64,000 nucleotides of DNA from Streptomyces sp. BK239 (GTDB lineage Bacteria; Actinomycetota; Actinomycetes; Streptomycetales; Streptomycetaceae), in the NCBI RefSeq assembly GCF_004217285.1, contig NZ_SHKS01000010.1:124001-188000 (forward strand), read 5' to 3'. The notes below the pieces were generated by a model. That model was given only the letters and a program-made list of their open reading frames with translations, did not search any database and was not told the origin of the DNA. Made by a program: the position numbers and the translations under genes. Of this stretch, positions 34,604 through 44,756 are shown piece by piece (the stretch's first letter is position 1; the number at the start of each line of letters is the position of its first letter).

Positions 34604-36370
34604 GTGGCAGCCCACGACGACGACATGAACCGCGGCATCCGCCCGGGACGAGGGTCCGACGACCCGGCCGGGCAGATTGCCTACCTTGAGCAGGAGATCG
34701 CCGTCCTGCGACGCAAGCTCGCCGACTCTCCGCGGCACACGAGGATTCTCGAAGAGCGGATCGTCGAGCTGCAGACCAACCTGGCCGGCGTGTCCGCTCA
34801 GAACGAGAGACTCGCCAACACACTCCGCGAGGCCCGCGACCAGATCGTGGCCCTCAAGGAGGAAGTCGACCGGCTCGCCCAGCCGCCGGCCGGCTTCGGA
34901 GTCTTCCTGCAGGCCAACGAGGACGGCACCGCCGACATCTTCACCGGAGGCCGCAAACTCCGCGTGAACGTCAGCCCCGGCGTCGAGCTCGAAGAGCTCC
35001 GACGCGGCCAGGAACTGATGCTCAACGAAGCGCTCAACGTGGTCGAAGCCATGGAGTTCGAGCGCGTCGGGGACATCGTCACCCTCAAGGAGATCCTCGA
35101 GGACGGCGAACGCGCCCTGGTGCTCGGGCACACCGACGAGGAACGGGTGGTACGGCTCGCCGAGCCGCTGCTGGACGTCACCATCCGCCCCGGCGACGCC
35201 CTGCTGCTCGAACCCCGCTCCGGCTACGTCTACGAGATCGTCCCCAAGAGCGAGGTCGAAGAACTCGTCCTCGAAGAAGTCCCCGACATCGGCTACGAAC
35301 AGATCGGCGGACTCGGCGGCCAGATCGAAGCCATCCGCGACGCGGTCGAGCTGCCCTACCTCTACCCCGACCTGTTCAAGGAGCACGAACTGCGGCCCCC
35401 CAAGGGCGTCCTGCTCTACGGACCCCCCGGATGCGGCAAGACGCTCATCGCCAAGGCCGTCGCCAACTCGCTGGCCAAAAAGGTCGCCGAAGTCACCGGC
35501 CAGGCCGCCGGCAAGAGCTTCTTCCTCAACATCAAGGGACCCGAGCTCCTGAACAAGTACGTCGGCGAGACCGAGCGGCAGATCCGCCTCGTCTTCCAAC
35601 GTGCTCGCGAGAAGGCCAGCGAGGGCACCCCCGTCATCGTCTTCTTCGACGAGATGGAATCCCTCTTCCGCACCCGCGGCTCCGGAGTCAGCTCCGACGT
35701 CGAGAACACCATCGTCCCGCAGCTCCTCGCCGAGATCGACGGCGTCGAAGGCCTGCAGAACGTCGTCGTCATCGGCGCCTCCAACCGCGAGGACATGATC
35801 GACCCGGCGATCCTGCGCCCCGGCCGGCTCGACGTCAAGATCAAGATCGAGCGCCCGGACGCCGAGGCCGCCAAGGACATCTTCGGCAAGTACCTCACCG
35901 AACGCCTCCCCCTGCACTCCGACGACCTCGGCGAGCACGGCGGCAGCAAGGCCACCACCGTCGACAGCATGATCCAGACGGCAGTGGAACACATGTACGC
36001 CGAATCCGAGGAAAACCGCTTCCTGGAAGTCACCTACGCCAACGGAGACAAGGAAGTCCTCTACTTCAAGGACTTCAACTCCGGCGCCATGATCGAGAAC
36101 ATCGTCGGCCGCGCCAAGAAAATGGCCATCAAGGACTTCCTCGAAAAGAACCAGAAGGGCCTCCGCGTCTCCCACCTCCTCCAGGCCTGCGTGGACGAGT
36201 TCAAGGAGAACGAAGACCTCCCCAACACCACCAACCCCGACGACTGGGCCCGCATCTCCGGAAAGAAGGGCGAACGGATCGTCTACATCCGCACCCTCAT
36301 CACCGGAAAGCAAGGCTCCGACACCGGGCGCTCCATCGACACGGTGGCCAACACCGGACAGTACCTGTAA
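34604..36370 (+). CDS. arc: Proteasome-associated AAA ATPase (Arc/Mpa)
   Basis: This 588-aa ring ATPase recognises pupylated proteins, unfolds them and feeds them to the 20S proteasome. An N-terminal coiled coil (about 22-92) binds Pup. Tandem OB domains follow to about 235. The AAA module has Walker A GPPGCGKT (273-280), Walker B FFDE near 347-350 and the sensor region [19 protein letters not shown]. The C-terminus ends in GQYL, the docking tail for the proteasome. GTG 34604 has a GGAGGTGAGG ribosome site. TAGGGT at 34560-34565 is a candidate -10. It heads the pupylation region. Confidence 0.96.
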   Translation: MAAHDDDMNRGIRPGRGSDDPAGQIAYLEQEIAVLRRKLADSPRHTRILEERIVELQTNLAGVSAQNERLANTLREARDQIVALKEEVDRLAQPPAGFGVFLQANEDGTADIFTGGRKLRVNVSPGVELEELRRGQELMLNEALNVVEAMEFERVGDIVTLKEILEDGERALVLGHTDEERVVRLAEPLLDVTIRPGDALLLEPRSGYVYEIVPKSEVEELVLEEVPDIGYEQIGGLGGQIEAIRDAVELPYLYPDLFKEHELRPPKGVLLYGPPGCGKTLIAKAVANSLAKKVAEVTGQAAGKSFFLNIKGPELLNKYVGETERQIRLVFQRAREKASEGTPVIVFFDEMESLFRTRGSGVSSDVENTIVPQLLAEIDGVEGLQNVVVIGASNREDMIDPAILRPGRLDVKIKIERPDAEAAKDIFGKYLTERLPLHSDDLGEHGGSKATTVDSMIQTAVEHMYAESEENRFLEVTYANGDKEVLYFKDFNSGAMIENIVGRAKKMAIKDFLEKNQKGLRVSHLLQACVDEFKENEDLPNTTNPDDWARISGKKGERIVYIRTLITGKQGSDTGRSIDTVANTGQYL

Positions 36371-36378
36371 AACCAGGG

Positions 36379-36424
36379 CGGCTGCGGGTGCCCTCCACGG
36401 GGGTATCCGCAGCCGACTGCTTTT
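36379..36424 (+). terminator. Terminator after arc
   Basis: A 9-bp stem (36379-36387 with 36407-36415) is followed by a short T-run at 36421-36424, so dop is probably transcribed from its own promoter. TAGGCT at 36485-36490 is a candidate -10 for dop. Confidence 0.7.
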
Positions 36425-36601
36425 CGGGCCACGGCTGGAGCAGTCAATGACGCAAATGATCTCCCCGCCAGCGCAGAGCCGTTCTAGGCTCTTCCGTACC
36501 GCCGGGCGCAGTGCGGGGACGGGCACCGCACACGCACCGGAGCACCCGCGGTACTGGAGTGGCGCCCACGACCGAGGGCGCCGCCGGGCAAGGAGGGCCG
36601 C

Positions 36602-38113
36602 ATGACCGTACGGCGAGTAATGGGCATCGAGACGGAGTACGGGATCTCCGTCCCCGGCCACCCCAACGCCAATGCCATGCTCACCTCATCCCAGATCGTC
36701 AACGCCTACGCGGCCGCGATGCACCGGGCCCGCCGGGCCCGCTGGGACTTCGAGGAAGAGAACCCCCTGCGTGACGCCCGAGGATTCGACCTCGCCCGCG
36801 AGGCCGCCGACGCCAGCCAGCTCACCGACGAGGACATCGGCCTCGCCAACGTCATCCTCACCAACGGCGCCCGCCTCTACGTCGACCACGCACACCCCGA
36901 ATACAGCGCCCCCGAAGTCACCAACCCCCGCGACGCCGTCCTCTGGGACAAGGCCGGCGAACGCATCATGGCCGAAGCGGCCGAACGCGCCGCCGCACTC
37001 CCCGGCGCCCAGCCCATCCACCTCTACAAGAACAACACCGACAACAAGGGCGCCTCCTACGGCACGCACGAGAACTACCTGATGAAGCGGGAAACCGCCT
37101 TCTCCGACATCGTGCGCCACCTCACGCCCTTCTTCGTCTCCCGCCAGGTCTTCGCCGGAGCCGGCCGCGTCGGCATCGGCCAGGACGGCCACGAACACGG
37201 CTTCCAGCTCAGCCAGCGCGCCGACTACTTCGAAGTCGAGGTCGGCCTGGAGACGACACTGAAACGCCCCATCATCAACACCCGCGACGAACCGCACGCC
37301 GACGCCGAGAAGTACCGCCGCCTCCACGTGATCATCGGCGACGCGAACCTCTCGGAGATCTCCACCTACCTCAAACTCGGCACGACGGCCCTCGTCCTGT
37401 CCATGATCGAGGACGGCTTCATCGCCGTAGACCTCGCCGTCGACCAGCCCGTCCGCACCCTCCACCAGGTCTCCCACGACCCGACGCTCCAGCGCCTCGT
37501 CACCCTGCGCAGCGGACGCACGCTCACCGCCGTCCAGCTCCAGATGGAGTACTACGAGCTGTCGCGGAAATACATCGAGGAACGGTACGGCGCGGACGCC
37601 GACGCCCAGACCAAGGACGTCCTGGCGCGCTGGGAGGACACCCTCACCCGCCTGGAGAACGACCCCATGAGCCTCGCCGGCGAACTCGACTGGGTCGCCA
37701 AACGCGAACTCATGGAGGGCTACCGGCGCCGCGACGACCTCGACTGGGACGCCGCCCGCCTGCACCTCGTCGACCTCCAGTACGCCGACGTACGGGCCGA
37801 CAAGGGCCTGTACAACCGGCTCGCCGCCCGCGGCCGCATCAAGCGGCTGCTGGACGAGGCCGAGGTCGAGCGGGCCAAGGCCAAGCCCCCGGAGGACACC
37901 CGCGCCTACTTCCGCGGCCGCTGCCTGGAGCAGTACGCCGACGACGTCGCCGCGGCCTCCTGGGACTCGGTCATCTTCGACCTTCCGGGTCGGGACTCGC
38001 TCCAGCGGGTCCCAACCCTCGAACCTCTTCGCGGAACGCGAAATCACGTCAAGGCACTCCTGGACCGCTGCCGGACCGCGGAAGACCTGGTCAGGGTCTT
38101 GTCGGGCGGCTGA
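36602..38113 (+). CDS. dop: Deamidase/depupylase of Pup
   Basis: The 503-aa enzyme converts the C-terminal Gln of Pup to Glu and also removes Pup from proteins. It belongs to the PafA/Dop branch of the glutamine synthetase-like fold. The start [16 protein letters not shown] supplies the metal-binding Glu. Asp95 in [15 protein letters not shown] is the catalytic acid. The insertion [17 protein letters not shown] just before it is the Dop-specific loop absent from PafA. A PafA homologue lies at 43.2 kb. Pup itself ends in GGQ, so deamidation by Dop is required here. Confidence 0.96.
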   Translation: MTVRRVMGIETEYGISVPGHPNANAMLTSSQIVNAYAAAMHRARRARWDFEEENPLRDARGFDLAREAADASQLTDEDIGLANVILTNGARLYVDHAHPEYSAPEVTNPRDAVLWDKAGERIMAEAAERAAALPGAQPIHLYKNNTDNKGASYGTHENYLMKRETAFSDIVRHLTPFFVSRQVFAGAGRVGIGQDGHEHGFQLSQRADYFEVEVGLETTLKRPIINTRDEPHADAEKYRRLHVIIGDANLSEISTYLKLGTTALVLSMIEDGFIAVDLAVDQPVRTLHQVSHDPTLQRLVTLRSGRTLTAVQLQMEYYELSRKYIEERYGADADAQTKDVLARWEDTLTRLENDPMSLAGELDWVAKRELMEGYRRRDDLDWDAARLHLVDLQYADVRADKGLYNRLAARGRIKRLLDEAEVERAKAKPPEDTRAYFRGRCLEQYADDVAAASWDSVIFDLPGRDSLQRVPTLEPLRGTRNHVKALLDRCRTAEDLVRVLSGG

Positions 38114-38227
38114 CCGGGGTACTCGGCCGGACCCGGGCGAGCGGGGTGAGAGCCCCGCCGTCCGGGAATCATCGAGGTGGCGCCCGTACGTTCCAGGAAC
38201 TGCGGGGCCGATGTCGGACCCGGCTTG

Positions 38228-38233
38228 TAGGGT
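38228..38233 (+). promoter_or_regulatory. Candidate -10 for pup operon
   Basis: TAGGGT stands about 70 bases before the pup ATG in the 190-base dop-pup gap. No convincing -35 is seen. A small 6-bp hairpin (38141-38158) lies upstream. Confidence 0.4.
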
Positions 38234-38304
38234 CTGATCATCACCGATCGGCAGGAAAGCCGACCTGTCGACCCATGTCGGGCGAACTGAGCGGGGTGAG
38301 GGTA

Positions 38305-38523
38305 ATGGCGACCAAGGACACCGGCGGCGGCCAGCAGAAGGCGACGCGCTCCACGGAGGAGGTCGAAGAGCAGGCCGCGGAGACGCAGGCCTCGGACGAC
38401 CTCAAGGAGCGCCAGGAGAAGCTGAGCGACGACGTCGACTCGGTTCTTGACGAAATTGACGATGTCCTCGAGGAGAATGCGGAGGATTTCGTTCGGAGCT
38501 TCGTTCAGAAGGGTGGCCAGTAA
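38305..38523 (+). CDS. pup: Prokaryotic ubiquitin-like protein Pup
   Basis: The 72-aa disordered modifier is attached to lysines by PafA through its C-terminus. The sequence ends VRSFVQKGGQ, so the encoded form is Gln-terminated and must be deamidated by Dop. The C-terminal half (about 30-62, LKERQEKLSDDVDSVLDEID onward) is the helix that binds Arc. It is strongly acidic, as usual. GTGAGG precedes the ATG. It is followed within about 60 bases by an endonuclease-like gene and then prcB and prcA. Confidence 0.97.
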   Translation: MATKDTGGGQQKATRSTEEVEEQAAETQASDDLKERQEKLSDDVDSVLDEIDDVLEENAEDFVRSFVQKGGQ

Positions 38524-38583
38524 GCCGTTTTGGCCTTCGAATCGAAGGTCCGGTCGGGGGTGTGGGTGCAGGGAGATCGGACG

Positions 38584-39159
38584 GTGAAACGCTGCTCGCG
38601 GTGCAAGGAGTCCAAACCGCGGGCGGCGTTCGCCGGCAACAGGGCGGCGCGCGACGGCCTCCAGGCCTATTGCAGAGAATGCTGGGCGCAATACCACCAG
38701 GCTCGGCAACTGGCTAAGGGCAAGAACGTGCGTCCCCGAGTCGAGGTGCCTGAGGGGCACAAGTTCTGCCGTTCCTGCTGTGAGATCAAGCCGTACAGCG
38801 AGTGGCATCGCAATGCGTCTGCCTCTGATGGCCTGTCGACGAGCTGCAAGGCGTGTCGCGCGATCAAGGGGCGCGCCGGTCACCTGAAGCGCCAGTACGG
38901 CATCACCGAAGCCGAACGCGACGAGTTGGTCGCCTCTCAAGGGGGCGTCTGCTGCATCTGTCTTGCAGCGGCGCCCGAGCATGTGGATCACTGCCATCAG
39001 ACGGGTAGGGTCCGTGGCGTACTGTGCTTCAGCTGCAATGCAGCACTGGGGCAGTTCAAGGATCGGCCCGATGCCATAAGGCGGGCTGCCGCTTACGTGG
39101 AAGGAATCGCGTGGAAGCCAACACTCGTAGCACCGGGCGTCTACCAGCTGCCTTCCTGA
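38584..39159 (+). CDS. Endonuclease VII-like HNH protein with zinc knuckles
   Basis: The 191-aa protein carries two tandem Cys4 zinc-knuckle units (CSRCKESK...YCREC and CRSCCEIK...CKAC), then an endonuclease VII fold: [36 protein letters not shown]. This is the His-Asp-His core with its two CxxC pairs seen in phage recombination endonuclease VII and related HNH nucleases. DNA cleavage is therefore likely but unproven. GTG 38584 has GGGAG upstream; a TTG at 38530 is an alternative. Codon endings are less G/C-biased than in arc or dop. Its last 49 bases overlap the prcB start, so it is transcribed with the proteasome genes. Confidence 0.8.
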   Translation: MKRCSRCKESKPRAAFAGNRAARDGLQAYCRECWAQYHQARQLAKGKNVRPRVEVPEGHKFCRSCCEIKPYSEWHRNASASDGLSTSCKACRAIKGRAGHLKRQYGITEAERDELVASQGGVCCICLAAAPEHVDHCHQTGRVRGVLCFSCNAALGQFKDRPDAIRRAAAYVEGIAWKPTLVAPGVYQLPS

Positions 39160-39956
39160 CGCCTGGGTCCTCGTCCTTCATGGACTTTCTCTCCGAGCAC
39201 CAGCCGGAGCTGCTGCCGGGCAAGCGGCAGCTGCCGCCGACGCAGGGTGTCATCGAGGCGCCGCACGGGACGACGATCGTGTCCGTGACGTTCCCGGGCG
39301 GTGTCGTGCTCGCCGGCGACCGCCGGGCGACGATGGGCAACGTCATCGCGCAGCGGGACATCGAGAAGGTGTTCCCGGCGGACGAGTACTCCGCGGTGGG
39401 CATCGCCGGCACGGCCGGTCTGGCGGTGGAGATGGTGAAGCTGTTCCAGCTGGAGCTGGAGCACTTCGAGAAGGTCGAGGGCGCTCAGCTGTCGCTGGAG
39501 GGCAAGGCGAACCGGCTGTCGACGATGATCAGGTCGAACCTGGGCATGGCGATGCAGGGGCTGGCCGTGGTGCCGTTGTTCGCCGGGTTCGACGTGGACC
39601 GGGGGAAGGGGCGGATCTTCTCCTACGACGTCACGGGCGGGCGTTCGGAGGAGCAGAACTACGCGGCGACCGGTTCGGGTTCGGTCTTCGCGCGTGGTGC
39701 GATGAAGAAGCTGTTCCGTGAGGACCTGACCGAGGAGCAGGCGACGACGCTGGTGGTGCAGGCGCTGTACGACGCGGCTGACGACGATTCGGCGACGGGT
39801 GGCCCGGATGTGGCCCGCCGGATCTTCCCCATCGTCACGGTGATCACGGAGGACGGTTTCCGCCGGCTCACGGAGGACGAGTCGTCGGAGATCGCCCGGT
39901 CGGTGCTGGCTCGGCGTCTGGAGCAGCCGGACGGTCCGCGGGCGGCGCTGCTGTAG
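39111..39956 (+). CDS. prcB: 20S proteasome beta subunit
   Basis: The 281-aa proteolytic subunit has a 53-residue propeptide ending in APHG. Self-cleavage before Thr54 ([21 protein letters not shown]) exposes the catalytic N-terminal threonine. The Asp in AGDRR and the Lys region support this, and the GSGSVFARG segment is typical. GTG 39111 is chosen because [20 protein letters not shown] matches the known Streptomyces propeptide and GGAAGGA precedes it. It overlaps the endonuclease-like gene by 49 bases, implying coupled translation, and is followed by prcA. Confidence 0.96.
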   Translation: MEANTRSTGRLPAAFLTPGSSSFMDFLSEHQPELLPGKRQLPPTQGVIEAPHGTTIVSVTFPGGVVLAGDRRATMGNVIAQRDIEKVFPADEYSAVGIAGTAGLAVEMVKLFQLELEHFEKVEGAQLSLEGKANRLSTMIRSNLGMAMQGLAVVPLFAGFDVDRGKGRIFSYDVTGGRSEEQNYAATGSGSVFARGAMKKLFREDLTEEQATTLVVQALYDAADDDSATGGPDVARRIFPIVTVITEDGFRRLTEDESSEIARSVLARRLEQPDGPRAALL

Positions 39957-40016
39957 TGGGCCGGTTCCGCTGGTTCAGGTGATCGAGTGACTTTCACAGA
40001 AAGGGACGGATAACCG

Positions 40017-40766
40017 GTGTCGACGCCGTTCTATGTCTCACCTCAGCAGGCGATGGCCGACCGTGCGGAGTACGCGCGGAAGGGCATTGCCCGTGGTCGC
40101 AGCCTGGTCGTGCTGCAGTATGCCGACGGGATCGTGTTCGTCGGCGAGAACCCGTCCCGTGCGCTGCACAAGTTCAGCGAGATCTATGACCGGATCGGTT
40201 TCGCCGCGGCCGGTAAGTACAACGAGTACGAGAATCTGCGGATCGGTGGTGTGCGGTACGCGGATCTGCGGGGTTACACCTATGACCGTGACGATGTGAC
40301 GGCGCGTGGTCTGGCGAACGTGTACGCGCAGACGTTGGGCACGATCTTCTCTTCGGCGGGTGAGAAGCCGTACGAGGTGGAGTTGGTCGTGGCGGAGGTC
40401 GGGGAGACTCCGGACGGGGATCAGATCTACCGGTTGCCGCATGACGGTTCGATCGTGGACGAGCACGGTTCGGTCGCGGTGGGCGGTAACGCGGAGCAGA
40501 TCAGCGGTTACCTGGATCAGCGTCATCAGGACGGCATGAGTCTTGCCGAGGCGTTGAAGCTGGCGGTTCAGGCGTTGTCGCGGGACACCAACGGTACGCA
40601 GCGGGAGATTCCGGCGGAGCGTCTTGAGGTGGCGGTGCTGGATCGTACGCGGCCGCAGCAGCGGAAGTTCAAGCGGATCGTGGGGCGTCAGCTGGCGCGT
40701 CTGCTGGAGTCGAGTGGTGCGGTGTCGGAGGCGGAGAGCGCCGAGGAGTCGGAGGACGACTCGTAG
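40017..40766 (+). CDS. prcA: 20S proteasome alpha subunit
   Basis: The 249-aa subunit forms the outer rings and gate of the 20S core and docks Arc. The start [28 protein letters not shown] is typical. [30 protein letters not shown] carries the pocket residues that receive the ATPase tail. The C-terminus is acidic ([10 protein letters not shown]). It has no catalytic threonine, as expected. GTG 40017 follows an AAAGGGACGG ribosome site 60 bases after prcB. A hairpin separates it from the convergent LacI-type gene. Confidence 0.96.
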   Translation: MSTPFYVSPQQAMADRAEYARKGIARGRSLVVLQYADGIVFVGENPSRALHKFSEIYDRIGFAAAGKYNEYENLRIGGVRYADLRGYTYDRDDVTARGLANVYAQTLGTIFSSAGEKPYEVELVVAEVGETPDGDQIYRLPHDGSIVDEHGSVAVGGNAEQISGYLDQRHQDGMSLAEALKLAVQALSRDTNGTQREIPAERLEVAVLDRTRPQQRKFKRIVGRQLARLLESSGAVSEAESAEESEDDS

Positions 40767-40799
40767 GCGTCGGTGCTGCTCGATGTCGCCCTGTTCTGT

Positions 40800-40825
40800 G
40801 CCCCGGTCGGTCTGCCGTCCGGGGC
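40800..40825. terminator. Bidirectional terminator after prcA
   Basis: A 7-bp G+C stem (40800-40806 with 40819-40825) lies between the convergent prcA and LacI-family genes. Confidence 0.6.
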
Positions 40826-40854
40826 GCAGGGCGTTGTGGGGTCTTCCGGGGCCT

Positions 40855-41871
40855 TCAGGGGGTGTGTGGGGGCGCTGTGGAGCCTCGGGTGATGAGGTGG
40901 ACGGGGATGTCCTGCGCGTCCGGTGTGCGGCCGTCCAGGACGGCGAGGAGGGCGTGCATGCCGCGTTCGCCGAAGAGTTCGGCGTCGAGGTGGACGGTGG
41001 TGAGTTCGGGGTCGAGGGCGCCGGCGAGGGCGAGGTCGTCGATGCCGGTGACGGAGAGGTCGTCGGGGATGCGCAGGCCGAGGCGGCGGGCTGCTTTGTA
41101 GGCGCCGGCGGCGAGTTTGTCGTCGTCGCAGATGACGGCGGTGGGGCGGTTGTGGGGGTTGCGCAGGGCGGTGAGGGCGGCGGTGAGGGCGCCGTCGATG
41201 GAGATGGGGGCGGGTGCCGTGCGCAGGGTGGTTCCGGGTGTCGTGGCGAGGCGGGCGGCGAGTTCGCGGGCGCGGAGGTGGAAGGTCCAGGAGGGGATGT
41301 CGGCGGCGAGGTGGAGGTAGTGGCGGTGGCCGAGGTGGAGGAGGTGGTCGGTGATCTGGTGGATGCCGTCGGCGATGTCGAGGTTGACGGTGGCCGCGGC
41401 GGGGTGGGCGGCGGGGTCGCTGTCGAGCATGACGAGGGGGAGTTGGTCGCCGCTGATGGCGGTGAGGGCGTCGGCGGCCATGGAGGAGGCGATGACGCCG
41501 TCGAGGGCGGCTTGGGCGGAGGCGAAGGGGTCGCGGGCGGGGCCGACGCCTTCGGGTGAGGGGTAGAGGACGACGCCGAAGCCGTGTTCGGCGGCGATGC
41601 GGGCGGCGCCGGTGTAGACGCCGGCGAAGAATTCGGTGGTGAGGGCGGGGACGACGAGGAGGACGGTGCGGGTGCGGCCGAGGCGTAGGTGGCGGGCGGC
41701 GAGGTTGGGGCGGTAGCCGAGGTCGCGGGCGGCTTGGCGTACGCGTTCGGCTGTGGTGGCGGAGACGCGGCCTTGCCATTTGTCGCCGAGGACGAGGGAG
41801 ACGGTGGCTTGGGAGACTTGCGCGGCCTGGGCGACGTCGCGGCTTGTGGGGCGGGTGTTGCCTCGTGCCAC
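40855..41871 (-). CDS. LacI-family transcriptional regulator
   Basis: The 338-aa repressor has an N-terminal helix-turn-helix (TSRDVAQAAQVSQATVSLVL), a hinge (RPNLAARHLRLGRTRT) and a periplasmic-binding-protein-like effector domain (about 65-338) ending with PVHLITRGSTAPP. The ligand is unknown, probably a sugar or nucleoside. It is divergent from an MFS transporter that it likely controls; an inverted repeat fills the space between. GTG 41871 is chosen; an ATG at 41913 is an alternative but would overlap the operator. This gene pair interrupts the proteasome/pafA region. Confidence 0.9.
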   Translation of the reverse strand: MARGNTRPTSRDVAQAAQVSQATVSLVLGDKWQGRVSATTAERVRQAARDLGYRPNLAARHLRLGRTRTVLLVVPALTTEFFAGVYTGAARIAAEHGFGVVLYPSPEGVGPARDPFASAQAALDGVIASSMAADALTAISGDQLPLVMLDSDPAAHPAAATVNLDIADGIHQITDHLLHLGHRHYLHLAADIPSWTFHLRARELAARLATTPGTTLRTAPAPISIDGALTAALTALRNPHNRPTAVICDDDKLAAGAYKAARRLGLRIPDDLSVTGIDDLALAGALDPELTTVHLDAELFGERGMHALLAVLDGRTPDAQDIPVHLITRGSTAPPHTP

Positions 41872-41914
41872 CGTGGGCCTGCTCTTTCGTCTGGACTGGT
41901 GAACAGCGCACATG

Positions 41915-41943
41915 GTACGTATGACGGACGAGGTTATACGTAC
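41915..41943. promoter_or_regulatory. Inverted repeat operator between LacI-type gene and MFS gene
   Basis: GTACGTAT (41915-41922) and ATACGTAC (41936-41943) form a perfect inverted repeat with a 13-base spacer; the extended arms agree at 11 of 13 positions. TATACG within the right arm could be the -10 for the MFS gene. The site is well placed for the divergent LacI-type regulator. Confidence 0.65.
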
Positions 41944-41958
41944 AACTGAGGCGGTTCG

Positions 41959-43218
41959 ATGGCGGCGGGATACGGCGAGATCCTCAGGGCGAGGCATGCG
42001 GCCCGGCTGCTCGCGGGCACGCTCGTGGGGCGGTTGCCCAATGCGACGGCGGCGATCGCGGTCGTGCTGTTCGTGCGGGGCGAGGGGGGTGCGTACAGCC
42101 TGGCGGGCGCGCTGGCCGCGGTGTACGGCGTGGCCAACGCGGTCGGTCAGCCGCTGCTGGGGCGGCTGGTGGATCTGTACGGGCAGCCGAGGGTGCAGTT
42201 GCCGGCCGCGCTGGCGTCGGCGCTGGCGATGGCGGGGTTCGCCCTGTCGGGCACGGGGGTGCTGCCGCTCGCGTATGCGGCCGTGGCGGCTGCGGGGCTG
42301 TTCACGCCGCCTCTGGAGGGCGGGCTGCGGGCGTTGTGGCCGTCGGTGCTGCGCCGGGAGGACCAGGTGCACACGGCGTACGCGTTGGACGCGGTGGCGC
42401 AGGAGGTGATGTTCGCGGTGGGGCCGCTGCTGGTGACGGTGTGCGTGTCGCTGTGGTCGCCGGCGGTGGCGCTGCTGGTCATCAACGCGATCGGGGTGCT
42501 GGGGGCGCTGTCGGTGGTGGTGTCGGCGCCTTCGCGGGCGTGGCGGTCGGCGCCGCGTGAGGCGCACTGGCTCGGTGCTCTGCGGTCGCCGGGGCTGCTG
42601 GTGCTGTTGGGGGCTTTGCTGTTCGTGGGGGTGGCGCTGGGTTCGATCACGGTGGCCGCGGTGCCGTATGCGGACGAGCACGGTGGTGATGTGGTGTACG
42701 GCTGGCTGATGGCGGCGGTGGGTATGGGGGCGCTGGTGGGCGGTCTGGCGTACGGGGCGCGGGAGTGGCCGGGTGTGCCGGAGCGGCGGTTGCGTGTGCT
42801 GGTGGGGCTGCTGGCGGTGTGTTATCTGCCGTTGTTGCTGATGCCGGGTGCGGTGGCGATGGTGGCGTTGACGGCGGTGGCGGGGGTGTTTCTGGCGCCG
42901 GCGTTGGCTTGTGCTTTCGTGATCGTGGATCGTCACGCTCCGCGAGGGACGGTGACGGAGGCCTTCTCGTGGCTGGTGACGATGTTCACGGTGGGGATGT
43001 CGGTGGGGACGGGCGTGGCGGGGCCGGTGGTGGAGCGGGGTGGTGCGGTGTGGGGGTTCGCCGTGCCGGGGGTCGCGGGTGCGGTGGCGTCGGCGGTTCT
43101 GCTGGCCGGGGGGCGGGTGCTGGCGCGTCCGGTGGGGGGCGGGGTGGTTGCGGCTTCATCGGAAAATGATCCGAACCGTGTTGTCGAACCCCGTTTCAGT
43201 TCTGGTGATCGGGCGTAA
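41959..43218 (+). CDS. Major facilitator superfamily transporter
   Basis: The 419-aa membrane protein has about 12 predicted helices. The motif A-like loop reads GRLVDLYGQPRVQ between helices 2 and 3, and the second half has VPERRLRVLVG. It is typical of drug or sugar-efflux MFS members; the substrate is unknown. The G-ending codon bias is strong. The TAA stop lies inside the -10 element of pafA. It is probably controlled by the divergent LacI-type protein. Confidence 0.88.
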   Translation: MAAGYGEILRARHAARLLAGTLVGRLPNATAAIAVVLFVRGEGGAYSLAGALAAVYGVANAVGQPLLGRLVDLYGQPRVQLPAALASALAMAGFALSGTGVLPLAYAAVAAAGLFTPPLEGGLRALWPSVLRREDQVHTAYALDAVAQEVMFAVGPLLVTVCVSLWSPAVALLVINAIGVLGALSVVVSAPSRAWRSAPREAHWLGALRSPGLLVLLGALLFVGVALGSITVAAVPYADEHGGDVVYGWLMAAVGMGALVGGLAYGAREWPGVPERRLRVLVGLLAVCYLPLLLMPGAVAMVALTAVAGVFLAPALACAFVIVDRHAPRGTVTEAFSWLVTMFTVGMSVGTGVAGPVVERGGAVWGFAVPGVAGAVASAVLLAGGRVLARPVGGGVVAASSENDPNRVVEPRFSSGDRA

Positions 43219-43227
43219 TGTTCAGTC
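43216..43227 (+). promoter_or_regulatory. Leaderless pafA promoter overlapping MFS stop
   Basis: TAATGT at 43216-43221 is followed by six bases and the pafA ATG. TTTCAG at 43194-43199 is a possible -35 with a 16-base spacer. The first three bases of the -10 are the stop codon of the MFS gene. Confidence 0.6.
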
Positions 43228-44589
43228 ATGGACCGCCGCATTTTCGGGCTGGAGAACGAGTACGGCGTCACGTGCACGTTCAGGGGACAGCGCCGCCTGT
43301 CGCCTGACGAGGTGGCGCGGTACCTCTTCCGCCGTGTCGTGTCATGGGGCCGTAGCAGCAATGTCTTTCTGCGGAACGGCGCCCGCCTCTATCTTGACGT
43401 GGGATCGCATCCGGAATACGCGACGCCGGAATGTGACAACGTGACCGAGTTGGTCACTCACGACAAGGCCGGCGAGCGCATTCTCGAAGGACTCCTGGTG
43501 GACGCGGAACGACGCCTGCACGAGGAAGGAATCGCGGGCGACGTCTACCTCTTCAAGAACAACACGGACTCGGCGGGCAACTCTTATGGTTGCCACGAGA
43601 ACTATCTGGTGGCGCGGCACGGGGAGTTCTCCCGGCTCGCGGACATCCTGATTCCGTTCCTGGTGACCCGGCAGCTGCTGTGCGGCGCGGGGAAGGTGCT
43701 GCAGACGCCCCGCGGGGCGGTGTACTGCGTGAGCCAGCGTGCCGAGCACATCTGGGAGGGCGTGTCGTCGGCGACGACGCGTTCCCGGCCGATCATCAAC
43801 ACCCGCGATGAGCCGCACGCGGACGCCGAGCGCTATCGGCGACTGCATGTGATCGTGGGCGACTCGAACATGTCCGAGACGACCATGCTTCTGAAGGTCG
43901 GCGCGACCGATCTGGTGCTGCGCATGATCGAGGCGGGCACGGTGATGCGTGATCTGACGTTGGAGAACCCGATCCGGGCGATCCGCGAGGTCAGTCATGA
44001 CATCACGGGCCGGCGCAAGGTGCGGCTGGCGAGCGGCCGTGAGGCCTCCGCGCTGGAGGTGCAGCGGGAGTACTACGAGAAGGCGGTGGACTTCTGCGAG
44101 CGCCGCGGCATCCGCACGGGCACCGTGGAGCAGGTGCTGGAGCTGTGGGGCCGCACGCTGGACTCGATCGAGTCGGAGGATCTGGACCGGATCGGCACCG
44201 AGATCGACTGGGTGATGAAGTACAAGCTCATCGAGCGGTACCGGGCCAAGCACAACATGACGATGTCGCATCCGCGGGTGGCGCAGATAGACCTCGCCTA
44301 CCACGACATCCACCGTCGTCGTGGGTTGTACTACCTGCTGGAGAAGAAGGGTCAGGCGGCCCGGATCTGCAACGACTTGAAGATCTTCGAGGGCAAGTCG
44401 GTGCCGCCGCAGACGACTCGGGCGCGGTTGCGCGGTGACTTCATCCGGCGGGCGCAGGAGCAGCGCCGTGACTTCACGGTCGACTGGGTGCATCTGAAGC
44501 TCAACGACCAGGCGCAGCGGACGGTGTTGTGCAAGGACCCGTTCCGTTCGGTGGACGACCGGGTGGAGAAGTTGATCGCGGGAATGTGA
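43228..44589 (+). CDS. pafA: Pup-protein ligase
   Basis: The 453-aa ligase uses ATP to join the deamidated Glu end of Pup to substrate lysines. It starts [16 protein letters not shown], giving the metal-binding Glu9; Asp57 in [17 protein letters not shown] is the catalytic base. [22 protein letters not shown] and [23 protein letters not shown] are strongly shared with Dop. The C-terminal domain (about 380-453) interacts with Pup. It lacks the Dop loop, which confirms the assignment. The message is probably leaderless. Confidence 0.96.
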   Translation: MDRRIFGLENEYGVTCTFRGQRRLSPDEVARYLFRRVVSWGRSSNVFLRNGARLYLDVGSHPEYATPECDNVTELVTHDKAGERILEGLLVDAERRLHEEGIAGDVYLFKNNTDSAGNSYGCHENYLVARHGEFSRLADILIPFLVTRQLLCGAGKVLQTPRGAVYCVSQRAEHIWEGVSSATTRSRPIINTRDEPHADAERYRRLHVIVGDSNMSETTMLLKVGATDLVLRMIEAGTVMRDLTLENPIRAIREVSHDITGRRKVRLASGREASALEVQREYYEKAVDFCERRGIRTGTVEQVLELWGRTLDSIESEDLDRIGTEIDWVMKYKLIERYRAKHNMTMSHPRVAQIDLAYHDIHRRRGLYYLLEKKGQAARICNDLKIFEGKSVPPQTTRARLRGDFIRRAQEQRRDFTVDWVHLKLNDQAQRTVLCKDPFRSVDDRVEKLIAGM

Positions 44590-44756
44590 GCGGATGCGTT
44601 GCGCCCCCTGTGGCCTGGGGCGGAGCGTGTGTGGGGCGTCGTGCGTGGTGCGTACGGCGCCCTTGCCGTGTCGCGTGAGCCTCGGATCGGCGGGCGGGTG
44701 TCAGTAAGGTAGCGCGCACGCCATCAGCAAGATCGACCGATTACGAGGCCCTCACC

